A DNA stretch of 64,000 nucleotides from Conchocele bisecta. Taxonomy: Eukaryota; Mollusca; Bivalvia; Lucinida; Thyasiridae. A program made the position numbers and the translations under genes. The DNA lies in contig JAQRGA010000054.1 of NCBI GenBank assembly GCA_029237695.1, positions 226,001-290,000 on the forward strand. The letters run 5' to 3'. Positions 35,645 through 46,094 of this stretch are shown piece by piece; position 1 is the first letter of the stretch, and the number at the start of each line of letters is the position of its first letter. Under the pieces are notes generated by a model that saw only the letters and a program-made list of their open reading frames with translations, was not told the origin of the DNA and searched no databases.

Positions 35645-36050
35645 GTACATGTACATGCCCACTCAGTAGGCACAAAATGTTCTTTATAGGAAGTAAATAA
35701 GTGTATAATTGTGTCACTATTCCACCATACAGATATAATCATTTAGTAATATTTGTTTTACTGATAGTGACTCGCGGTGGTACATGTATCAGGCTATAGT
35801 TTTAATTATTTATACTAATTAAATACGTCGCCTGAAAAATAATATTTTCGACAGATTATAAAGTACATGTATGATCATTGCACATCAAAAAATAAATACA
35901 AAGCATAAATAGTAATGTCTGTTAACATGTTAAGGAAACACGGTTATCACCCCTGATATCAGTGTGGAAATTTACGTCTGATATACAATGTATAATAATG
36001 TCAATCAATATGTGGGGTAATGGTGAATGAATTTTTATTTTGCCAGAAAA
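35645..36050 (+). mobile_element. Second copy of the TTAA element, 3' truncated
   Basis: It begins like the 53401 element ('cccactcagtaggcacaaa') and follows it through 'cacggttatc', 'acccctgatat' and 'ggaaatttacgtctga' to about 36050, where it meets a SINE-like copy. No right terminal repeat was found. Confidence 0.65.
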
Positions 36051-36094
36051 TGTCTCGGATGATGTACGTCTTTGCATTTTTATATGTGACCGTT

Positions 36095-36370
36095 GAATCT
36101 GGTTATACCCCTTATGTGAGTATTACGATTATTCGTAATTCTATAACTTTTAGGGGAAGGGGCCAAGTGACTTTCGTGTGGTATGGACCTGGCACCAGGT
36201 CCGGTTATTCAAATTTCAGGGTTGAATAAAAAATTTGATGTAAATATTCCGTTCTGATTTTGGGATTTTTTCCCCAATGCAGCAGGTTACATACAGCATC
36301 GAACCCGTTGGCCCCGCCTTAAATGATCTTAGCTGTTGAGAGGCTGTTAAATACCAATAAACAAACCACA
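36095..36370 (+). repeat. SINE-like repeat with AATAAACAAAC tail
   Basis: Reads 'attacgattattcgtaattct', 'ggggaaggggccaagtgact', 'cctggcaccaggtccgg', 'gcagcaggttac' and 'gaggctgttaaata', with an 'aataaacaaacc' tail. It is a near complete 3' half. The TA-flanked element at 36391 follows closely. Confidence 0.65.
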
Positions 36371-36390
36371 ACCACCACAGCGACGGGATA

Positions 36391-37963
36391 CTGTGGTTTC
36401 ACTAATTTTCGTCAGGGTAAAAAAAATTGTCATTGCGCCCCAAAATATATATTCGTCGGGACGTAAATTCGTCAGGCGAGTTTGCTAAAATTACACTTTC
36501 CTCGGGTTAGAAATTCATCATGTCGACTTCAAAAAATGGTCACTTATCAGCACATATTGTCTGCTGAGCCTCTTTATGAAAATAGTTACCTTGTTATCGG
36601 TTGGTGACCTTTTGGCGACCTTAGCCAATCTGAGTATTTTAAATGACACATATTGCATACCGTTTCTTTCTGACATGTCGGCTGTGTCATATATTCCAAT
36701 AGGCATAGATTTACGGTAATGCCATGTAAGATATGAAAATCTACAAATAGTTTACAATTAAAAAATATCCTAGGCATGAATTTACGATGCAATTAGCTCT
36801 GTTTTTGTTTACACAACAATGATTTTTCTACAGTATCGGCCCGTCTTTCGGTTTGCAGACTTCAAATAGATGCCACCCTCGTCAATTTTGAGAGTGTAAA
36901 TGCAGGCAGTTGTATCAAAGATTAATAAAGTCTATTGGTGACGTCATTCACGTATGTGACATGACTTACCGGGCTGCTATCTGACAAATCCCGGTTTAGT
37001 GCATTAGCGGCCAGTTTAGGCCATAATTAGTTTGCAGATTCATGTAGTCTAGTCATGGTTTACAATGTTTTCGATTCATTCAATAAAACATTGGCCCCGT
37101 GCAGGCACCGGGGCGGGATCAACTGATCCTGAGAATAGTGCTGCAGTAGCCATTGCTTGTCGTAAAAGGCGACTAAACTGGCTTAACGATTGTGTTCATT
37201 CTTTCCGGAACCCACTATACCGGATTTGGCCCTCATGTACATTTTTGGCTTTCTTGTATGTGAGAGATGAGTCGGGCTATGCCCCATATATAAAAGTAAG
37301 ATTAGCGCTAATCCTATTACTTTTAGGGGATTGGATAAATGATGCTGGTGTGGCGAGGGCCTGGCACCAGATCAGGTTGTTCTAATTTCAGGACTGAATA
37401 TATATTTTGATTGTAAATATTGAGTTCTGAAGTTGGGATTTACCCCCCTCAGACAGGTGGATACGAGACACGACCCCGTTGACCCGTCTGCGTGTAGACT
37501 CCCTGAGGCTTGTACCTCTATGTCAGAAAAGCGGACGTTAAACCCTATTCACTCACTCACTCACTCACTCAATAAAACATCATGTAATACATCAGCGGAC
37601 AGTACGATTTGATTATTAAATACCTGTGTTCACACTTGACCAGGATTTACATTGGTCAGAAAGTACGCAAGTCTGATGTTCTTGGCTGGTTTGGACACCT
37701 GTCTTTTATGGGATCATCCATTACTAGACTCGCACTGGAATTAATGTTCAATAACTGGTATTTTCCCCGTGGTTTTCACAGGCCGATTCACTTATAATTT
37801 AAAGAAAATATGACTGTTATTAATTAAATGGCGTGACAAACAAGAATAGTTTATGGCTAGCTATTGCACGAGTTCATTATTCATCAAGGATGTAAATTCG
37901 TCATCCAGGTCAATGATGAAAATGACGAAAATTGAACCGTGATGTAAATTAATGAAACCACAG
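36391..37963. mobile_element. 1573 bp TA-flanked element with nested SINE
   Basis: Ends CTGTGGTTTCACTAATTTT at 36391 and an inverted TGAAACCACAG at 37953-37963 are flanked by TA on both sides (36389-36390 and 37964-37965). 'gtaaattcgtca' and 'gacgaaaatt' motifs recur near both ends. A full SINE-like repeat (37085-37570) is inserted in it. No transposase is recognised. The perfect TIR match is only about 11 bp, so the call is moderate. Confidence 0.6.
37085..37570 (+). repeat. Full-length SINE-like element with ACTC tail
   Basis: The head holds 'ggcaccggggcgggatcaac' and 'gcttgtcgtaaaaggcgact'. The middle holds 'agcgctaatcctattact', 'cctggcaccagatcagg' and 'acccccctcagacagg'. It ends 'gcggacgttaaaccctattc' with (actc)n. 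The gtcgtaaaaggcgac segment resembles a block I recall from molluscan SINEs. It is inserted inside the TA-flanked element at 36391. A 5'-shortened minus-strand copy is at 53868. Confidence 0.7.
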
Positions 37964-37979
37964 TACATGCCGTTGGGGC

Positions 37980-40690
37980 ATTCTTGTTATGTTATTTATA
38001 AACAATGTTGCAGGTTTTATGAATCATTTTCACACTTGCCTTTGTGCTCAGGATGTATAGTTTATTAACTAACTGGTGGACTTATTGCGAAATGGACTAT
38101 ATACATGTATTTGTAATTAGTTGGTAAAAGCAATAACATTAATTATAATGTATATTTTGTACTGTGTTTGACATTCGTGCGGCGCACTTGTTACTAACCA
38201 TTTTGAGCTCATCATTATCAGCAATAACAATGCATGTATGCCACATCTGTGAATTCTGCCTTTGATTTACAAATAAGGTTTTCTGTGATTGAAATCAAAA
38301 TTTGTTTCATTTGGTTTTGGGATTATCTCTCTTATTGCATAACCTGGTTTTACTGATTCAAAATGTTATGATATTTTTGTGATGAATGTAAACATTTGGA
38401 ACTAATGCCAGTTAACTGCAATTGTTGTCAACTCTCTATGTAATTTGTGGCCGACTAGAGAAATTTGGTCTTGCTGACCAGTGTAGATCCAGACTAGACG
38501 GCACTCTGATCAGGGTCTGCACTGGTCACCATTCAGTCAGTAGAACATGTTTCTATCAAATGAATATTATCAGGCTGATGGCATGTGCTATAGTATCCCG
38601 AAATGTCTGTCTATATTGGAGGGCGACTTACAGCCAGTACGCACAAAGGTCATTACACTATCAAACGGAAACTTTGCTTTGATTCCTGCCCAAGGTCAAG
38701 GTTAAATAACTTTGAAAATTTCACATTAAATTATAGATGTGTGCACGTTTTTTCCGTTCTTCTATAACTTCTTTACTGTATGATCAATTGGCTTAAAATT
38801 GAATGTGCATGTTTATGATCCAACCACCACACCAATGAGATACATGTACATGCCATTGGCGGCATTCTTGTTGAGAAAGAAAGCAAAGTATAAAGCAACA
38901 GCAGACGACAATGTTTGTTTCCAGCGTTCTAAGCGTTAAAAACCTTTCACCAATATGTTTTTCAAACTCAATAGCCAGAATTGACGAAGGGAGATAATCA
39001 CATTGCCATGCATAAGGCATAAAAAAAAAAAGTTTGTTTCCTGTTACGGGCCTGAAAAAGATAGGGTCGGTAGGTAGGGATTTTTTTTTTTTATTATTAT
39101 TTTTTTTTTTTTTTGCTTTTTACTGTATGTATCATTGTAATTTAGTCGGACCGGGTCGGATGAATCAATTTTTGACACCGCTGTTAATATACCTACTGCC
39201 CTGTGGAAGAGAACAAAATGTAGGTGGGTGGGTGGGGGCGTGATCACCACAAAATGTAGGGAGGGTGACGAACAAAAGAAATGTATCGGATGGACTGTGT
39301 CACATGAATATCTCTTCCACAGGGGAGTATGTATGTTTATTGGAATAGTCCAATATTGAAGCATTAATATTTGACAGGAAAAATATTCCAAAGTCATAGT
39401 GTATCTAGAATCATTTGTTAGACACACTGAAGTAAAAAATTACACAACTGTAACAGCTATTTTTTGAAAATTTCATGTCATATTGGGAAATAACTTATTT
39501 TCCCTTCAAAAATTTCATGCCGCGAAAACACATGACACACAATTCTAACGCTGTAAATCGCCAATACTTTAATACATAGCAAGTGGCTTTAAATGGCGTA
39601 GATTTGTGGACCATGTTGTAAATGCCATTTATCGACGAGCCATGGTCTACCACCCGAATCTCGTTGACCTTGCAAAAAAAACATCGCAGAGCAATCAAAC
39701 TTGCTCTCGCCGGCCATGTTGGAAACGGGACAGGTAAAAAACGCGGTCACGACAACATTTTCCGGGACCGATGTAAAATTGCCAATAAAAAAATTACAGT
39801 CGGGGGTAAAACTAGACGGTCGGTCGGGTAACCGGAAACAAACCTTTTTTTTTTTTACGCCTAATAGACATAGTTTTCATTTTGGAATGTTTTAGGCAGA
39901 AATCACAGTAATCAGGCATATAACATTGATTTTGTCATTATTATCATTTCTGTTATGGTGTATATTCTGTCTGGTATTGTGTTCAGTGAGTTCTTAGATG
40001 ACTGTTGTGAAGTGTATATATATATATATATACTATACATCACATTGTGTGTTTAACAAGAAAAATTATTCCTCAATCCATAAATATCCTTAATAACAGT
40101 TGTGCAGAGTTATCATGTAAACAGTTTTCTCCAAACAAATTGAAGGGGTCAGTGGAAGAAGGGGGGGGGGGGGGGGGGTTAACATGTTTAATTGTTTATT
40201 GTAGTCTATGAAATTGAAAGCAGTAACAGGGGGTCATCATTACACTAAATGTATTGCAGAAATAACTAATATGTGCATTTTTGACAACAACATAACAGCT
40301 TTACTGTGAGAACATTTCAAATAATTTCTTTATTTCTCATCAGAAGTTTATGTTGAGACCACCATTGAAACGGTTCAAATGATTGTCACAAGACATCTGT
40401 TATATCACCAGTTGTCAAGTGGTAAGGTTTTTGTCTCGCCCATGTTAGTTGAAAATGTGACATAGCAATCACAATTCCGGCGTAGGTGTCGTAGTAGGCG
40501 TCAATAATAATAGTACTTACATTCAAATGTTGAATATCTCCCAATCCGTTATTCAGATCATTACAAAGCTTCATATTGTGGCATTGACCTTGTAACCTTG
40601 ACCTGTGTGGGTTAGACACTCATGGGGATTGCCTTGTCTACATGTTTAATTGTATCCCCCAGACTACCGTCGGGAGATACTATGGATTTG
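37980..40690 (+). other. Stretch without recognised gene
   Basis: It contains a diverged 'agatccagactagacgg' and 'ctgatcagggtctgcactgg' repeat (38480-38540), a poly-T tract (39080-39115), a (ta)n run at 40017-40033 and a poly-G run at 40165-40178. Reading frames here are short and show no family motifs. Confidence 0.35.
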
Positions 40691-40694
40691 ACAG

Positions 40695-41340
40695 CGCGCC
40701 GCGTCCGCCGCAGACACTTCTTGTCCGGAGCATAACTCGAACACCCTTTGGAATATTTTCATGAAACTTCACACATGCATAGACCACGACCCGAAGGTGT
40801 GTCGCGCACAAGAATGACAACTCTTGCATAGCTAATTTTTTAGTTATCTCCCTTTTTTGTTTCTCGCACTGATTTCGTGTCCGGAGCATAACTCCACCAC
40901 CCTTTCGAATATTTTCATGAAACTTCACACATGCATAGACCACGACCCGAAGGTGTGTCGCGCACAAGAATGACAACTCTTGCATAGCTAATTTTTGAGT
41001 TATCTCCCTTTTTTGTTTCGCGCACTGATTGACCATAACTCGACCACCCTTTGGAATATTTTTATGAAACTTAACACATTCAATTAGACCACGAACCGAA
41101 GGTGTCGTGCACAAGAATGACAACTCTTGCATAGCTAATTTTTGAGTTATCTCCCTTTTTTGTTTTCGCTCACTGATTTCCTGTCCTGGAGCATAACTCG
41201 ACCACCCTTTGGAATATTTTCATGAAACTTCACACATGCATAGACCACGACCCGGAGGTGTGTCGCGCACAAGAATGACAACTCTTGCGTAGCTAATTTT
41301 TCAGTTATCTCCCTTTTTTGTTTTGCGCACTCTACAAACT
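40695..41340. repeat. About 152 bp tandem repeat, four units
   Basis: Units start near 40727, 40880, 41030 and 41186 and carry 'gtccggagcataactcg', 'ggaatattttcatgaaactt' and 'gcgcacaagaatgacaactc'. Two further units with the same order lie at 43480-43790. Minus-strand reading frames of 103-150 codons come from the repeat itself. Confidence 0.8.
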
Positions 41341-42200
41341 GGACAATAATGCATGAAGACCTGTTTTCTCGTCTGCTCTGTATACCTTTTCTCGTGTGCT
41401 CTGTACACCTTACCTGTAGAGAGAACAATAGAAACTGGGAGAACCATGTGCTAAGCATGGGCTAGCATGTGCAGATGTCCACTGCTTGACCACTGCTTGA
41501 CCACTGCTGACCAGGTAATTTATACAGGTAAATCACTACATTGGGTACTGTGTTGAAAATATTGTGGCATTATGTGGACCTCTGCAGATATATGTAGATA
41601 AATATAGGACTATTAAAAAAAAATCTGGTCTCCAATAGCAAGCATTATTATTTTTAAACTTTTTTTTGTAATTTTTTTTTTTTTCATTATTTTTTTTCAT
41701 TTTTTTTTTCAAATTATTTTTCAATTTGACTGGAAAAAAAATCTGGGCTCCAGTAGCAAGCATTATTATTTTTAAATTTTTTTTTTCCATTTTTTTTTTT
41801 TCATTATTTTTTTTTTTTCAAATTATCTTTCAATTTTTGTCCAGTAGCAGAAGGTCGTAAGTGCTATATACAGACTATTCACCTGTACATGTGCTAGCAT
41901 GTGCAACTGACCACTGACCACTTACAGGTAATTTATACAGGTAAATGATTATATTACATTTCCGTAAACTGTGTTGAAAATATTGTGGCATTATGTGGAC
42001 CTGTGCAGATATATGTAGATAAATATAGGACTATTAAAAAAAATTCTGGGCTCGAGTAGCAAGCATTATTATTTTTAATTTTTAAACTTTTTTTCCTTTT
42101 TTTTTTTTCTTTTTTTTTTTTCATTTTTTTTTTCAAATTCTTTTTCAATTTTTGTCTAGTAGCATAAGGTCGTAAGTGCTATATACAGACTATTATCATA
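41341..42200 (+). repeat. AT-rich repeats with poly-T tracts
   Basis: Three diverged copies of 'tgcagatatatgtagataaa', 'tataggactattaaaaa' and 'tagcaagcattattattttt', followed by long poly-T. The lysine/asparagine-rich minus-strand frames here are artefacts of poly-T. Confidence 0.6.
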
Positions 42201-42207
42201 TAATAAA

Positions 42208-42273
42208 ACAATTATTGACTAGTGAGCCATAGAATATAATCTGATATTCTATGGTTCACTAGTCAATAATTGT
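42208..42273. repeat. 30 bp hairpin, copy B
   Basis: Arms 42208-42237 and 42244-42273 pair with one mismatch and a 6 base loop. The sequence is nearly identical to 33743-33808, including flanks. Confidence 0.85.
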
Positions 42274-42424
42274 ATAATAGTTCGGGCCAGTGAAAATTGC
42301 TTTCGGGCCCAGGCTCGAGGTCAAGGCGGGACAAGGCGAGGCATCTGATTCCGCGAATTCTTGTTTACTTATCTCCCTTTGTTGTTTCGTGCTCTGATTT
42401 TGTATCCAAAGCATAACTCGAACA

Positions 42425-43395
42425 CGCATATACGCATTGCTCTAATGGTCCTCTACCGCCCTGTGCCAAATCCACGTTCGTTCTGCCCGTCAAGCCCAGG
42501 GTCAAGGTCACATACTTAGTGCTTCAAAAACATTAACGCTTGGGTAAATATCTTATACTTTCTGTTTTTCTTCCATGGATCATGGATCATCTTCATATTT
42601 CATATACGCATTGCTCTAATGGTCCTCTACCGCCCTGTGCCAAATCACGTTCGTCCTGCCCCACCATCCCAGGGTCAAGGTCACATACTTGGTGCTTCAA
42701 AAACTTTAACGCTCAGGTAAATATCTTATAATTTTTATTTCCATTCACGGATCAACTTCATATTTCATATACGCGTTGCTCTATGGTCGTCTACCGCCCC
42801 TGTGCCAATCCACGTTCGTCCTGCCCCCGCCAAGCCCAGGGTCAAGGTCACATACTTAGTGCTTCTAAAAACTTTAACGCTCGGTAAATATCTTATAATT
42901 TCTGTTTTCTTTCATGGATCATCTTCATATTTCATATACGCATTGCTCTAATGGTCCTCTACCGCCCTGTGCCAAATCCACGTTCGTCCTGCCCCCCGCC
43001 AATCCCAGGGTCAAGGTCACATACTTGGTGCTTCAAAAACTTTAATGCTCAGGTAAATATCTTATAATTTTCTTTCCATTCACGGATCAACTTCATATTT
43101 CATATATGCGTTGCTCTAATGGTCCTCTACCGCCCTGTGCCAAATCCATGTGCCCGCCCCCGCCAAGCCCAGGGTTAACATCATATACTTAGTGCTTCAA
43201 AAACTTTAACGCTCAGGTAAATATCTAAAATAATTTCTGTTTTTCTTTCACGGATCAGCTTCATATTTCATATATGCATTGCTCTAATGGTCCTCTACCG
43301 CCCTGTGCCAAATCCACGTTTGTCCTGCCCCCGCCAAGCCCAGGGTGATGGTCACATACTTGGTGCTTCAAAAACTTTAACGCTCAGGTAAAAGA
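42425..43395 (+). repeat. About 167 bp tandem repeat, six units
   Basis: The marker 'aatggtcctctaccgccctg' or a one-base variant occurs near 42453, 42619, 42783, 42949, 43115 and 43286. Units also share 'gggtcaaggtcacatactt' and 'gtgcttcaaaaac'. No coding signal. Confidence 0.85.
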
Positions 43396-43479
43396 AAATT
43401 TTGACTTGCAATTTGGCCTCATTTATTATCAAAGCGATATGTGGGACATCCGTGTTCTATGAACACATTTTCTAGTTTA

Positions 43480-43860
43480 TTAAACTTCACACATGCATAG
43501 AGACGACCCAAAGTGTCGCACACCCGGGTTGTCGCACCCAAGAATGACAACTCTTGCGTCGTTAATTTCTTAGTTATCTCCCTTTGTTGTTTCGTGCACT
43601 GATTTCGTGTCTGGAGCATAACTCGAACACCCTTTGGAATATTTTCATGAAACTTCACACATGCATAGACCACGACCCTAAAGGTGTGTCCCGCAAGAAT
43701 GACAACTCTTGCATCACTAATTCTTTAGTTATCTCCCTTTGTTTTTCCGTCACTGATTTTGTCTCCGGAGCATAACTCGAACACCCTTTTTTCAAACTAC
43801 TTGTGTATCTGGGGAGGGGGATACACATGCGCTTGTCGACAAGCGTCCATTTCTAGTTGT
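43480..43860. repeat. Further 152 bp units and palindromes
   Basis: Two to three units of the 40695 repeat are followed by GTGTATC and GATACAC flanking a G-rich loop (43802-43828) and the perfect palindrome GCTTGTCGACAAGC (43831-43844). This may be the end of a hairpin-type element. Confidence 0.55.
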
Positions 43861-44096
43861 TTATTGTAGTCAATGACCATTTGTACATATACATATATAT
43901 TCAGACATAAATTTGTTGCCATTTTGCCAAGTCCATGACAGCGAATTGTCAAATGTTTTATTTGTTGCTAAGCAATACTGTGTTTTGTTTTTACCATTAT
44001 GTTACATTGTTTACTTTTAGCTCTTAATATATTGCTTTAATGTGAAAATATGAAATAAAATCCAAATTTCCATCCATACATTATGTGAGGGTTTGA

Positions 44097-44258
44097 TCTG
44101 CTATTTGGAGTGTGAAATCATGTGATAAACAGAATTTCAAACTGGTTTCCATTTGATATGAGATTTATGAAATGAGTCACGCACACATAAATCACATATC
44201 AAATGGAAACGAGTTTGAAATTCTGTTTATCACATGATTTCACACTCCAAATAGCAGA
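44097..44258. repeat. 71 bp hairpin
   Basis: Left arm 44097-44167 (tctgctatttggagtgtgaa and following) is complementary to right arm 44188-44258 with two mismatches and a 20 base loop. No target duplication is evident. It probably belongs to a fold-back MITE. Confidence 0.9.
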
Positions 44259-44689
44259 ACACATCGAGATTTCCGACACGTTTCAGTGAGAAGATGCCAT
44301 CGACTACTTTCGCATCGAGTTGAAAATCTCCACAGATAAAAATAGTTTTAATTCTTGCAATAAATAAATATACCATAGTATAGGTTCCAGTTTTGTATAA
44401 GCTCTTCATATTACTAAACGGGAGCACATTTTAACAATTGTAGTGATTTTACTGAATCGCCGACGCTGTTAATGATATTTGAAATAGGATGATGTCAAAA
44501 CATCGTTGCTTTGTCCGCCATTATGAACGTCATTCGTTCGGCATAAAGTTTTCGCATGATATGAATACGTAATTAGTGTGATGCAGCCAGAAAATCAAAT
44601 ATGCTGCAGGTGTTATTACATGTGTGTCATAACACATTTATGAAATAGGTTACAGCACGTCATAACAAGGTTTTCGTGTGATAAATATG

Positions 44690-45115
44690 ATTATTCCTAA
44701 TCCTATTACTTTCAGGGGAAAGGGTCAAGTGACCTTGGTGTGTATGGCTAAATATTCTCTGTTATAACAAGCAATGTCGGTTAACCCACTGTAAGAGTAG
44801 TACGATTAGTGCTAATCCTACTACTTTTAGGGAGTGGGCTTTAGTGACTGGTGTGGCACCAGATCAGGTTATAGTCTTCATTCTAAAATAAATGGTTTGA
44901 CAGCACTTGTAAAATGATCTGGTGTAGTAAGGGTGTCTGGCACCAGATCAGGACTCTTATATTTCAGTGATAAAAGCTGTTATTGTAATGTCGGTGCTGA
45001 CCGTCAAGTATACCACCGCATCTGGCATCAGATCAGGATTATTCTGATTTCAGGGCTGAATATATGGTGTTTTTTTTTTATTGTAAATATTCAGTTCTAA
45101 TTTTGGGATTTTCCC
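44690..45115 (+). repeat. Three overlapping SINE-like fragments
   Basis: Fragments beginning near 44695, 44812 and 44918 each carry 'ctaatcctattactttc'- or 'caccagatcagg'-type blocks. The last runs to 'cagttctaattttgggattt' near 45105. Confidence 0.55.
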
Positions 45116-45127
45116 CCCATTTGTACT

Positions 45128-45286
45128 ATAGGAATAAATGGCCTTTTTGTGGAATTTATCGGGGTATAAACTTGGAAAAGTCGTGGGAATACTGGACGAA
45201 GGCCGGAAGGCCTCGTCCAGTATTCCCGCGACTTTTCCAAGTTTATATCCCCGATAAATTCAACAAAAAGGCCATTCATTCCTTAT
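45128..45286. repeat. About 78 bp imperfect hairpin
   Basis: The sequence from ataggaataaatggcc at 45128 to the centre near 45205 (ggccggaaggcc) pairs with the sequence ending ggccattcattccttat at 45286. There are a few mismatches and a one-base bulge. A third arm-like stretch, 'gtttactgggatataaattt', follows near 45392. Confidence 0.85.
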
Positions 45287-45509
45287 AATTCCAGCATTTG
45301 AAATAAATTCATCAAGAAAATGTGTTTATTTTCCGTTTTCTTAAGAATTATTTTAACTGCACCTCACGGTTACGGAAAGTAGTTCGGCGTGGGAGTTTAC
45401 TGGGATATAAATTTTGGACAGAGACTTGCTACGAGCCAATCAAATGTTAGGGAATTGTGTAAATATTTTTGTGCTGGAATTATATGTACTTGAACATGTA
45501 CATGTACTT

Positions 45510-45550
45510 GTACACGTAATATATGGGATTTAGTACTAAACCCATTGACC
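45510..45550 (+). repeat. 5' piece of a split SINE-like repeat
   Basis: 'atatgggatttagtactaaa' and 'cccattgacc' match the intact copy near 49420 ('atatgggatttagtaccaaa'). The continuation 'ccggccttaaatgacc' is found only at 49066, beyond the 3.5 kb fold-back-like insertion. Confidence 0.75.
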
Positions 45551-45741
45551 AGGCGTAATGATCAGTAATCCCCCCGTCCAAAGTCTGGGACTTTGGGACT
45601 TTCAACTAGTCAACTTTCCCCCCCACCAGTCTGAAATCCCCCCCCCCACCTAATTTTGTTTTCCAGAACGAAATAAGGAAGAAAAAAATTGAGACATAAG
45701 TTAAAGTTAACAGTGTAGTATTTATTGTCAATATGTCATAA

Positions 45742-45792
<51 letters not shown>

Positions 45793-46027
45793 TTAGAGTT
45801 CAGAAGTGGGGGGGGGGGGATTATGGGCCGGCCCAAAGTATCCCACCCTCCCCCCACCCCCCCCCCCCCCTGTACTACTTATTATTGTATTTATGGTGAT
45901 GAGTTCAGAGAGGGGAGGGGTGATTATTGTATTATTATTCCCTGTACTACTTATCTGATTTGTATTTATGGTTACAAGTTTTGAGGTGGGTATGGACCAT
46001 CCCAAATCCCAAAGCCCCCCCCCCCCC

Positions 46028-46094
<67 letters not shown>

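Noticed and set aside
40680..41458. Minus-strand frames of 103 and 150 codons (QELSFLCATHLR repeats)
   Set aside because: They are translations of the 152 bp tandem repeat, which is also present at 43480.
41536..42148. Lysine-rich minus-strand frames
   Set aside because: They arise from poly-T tracts on the + strand.
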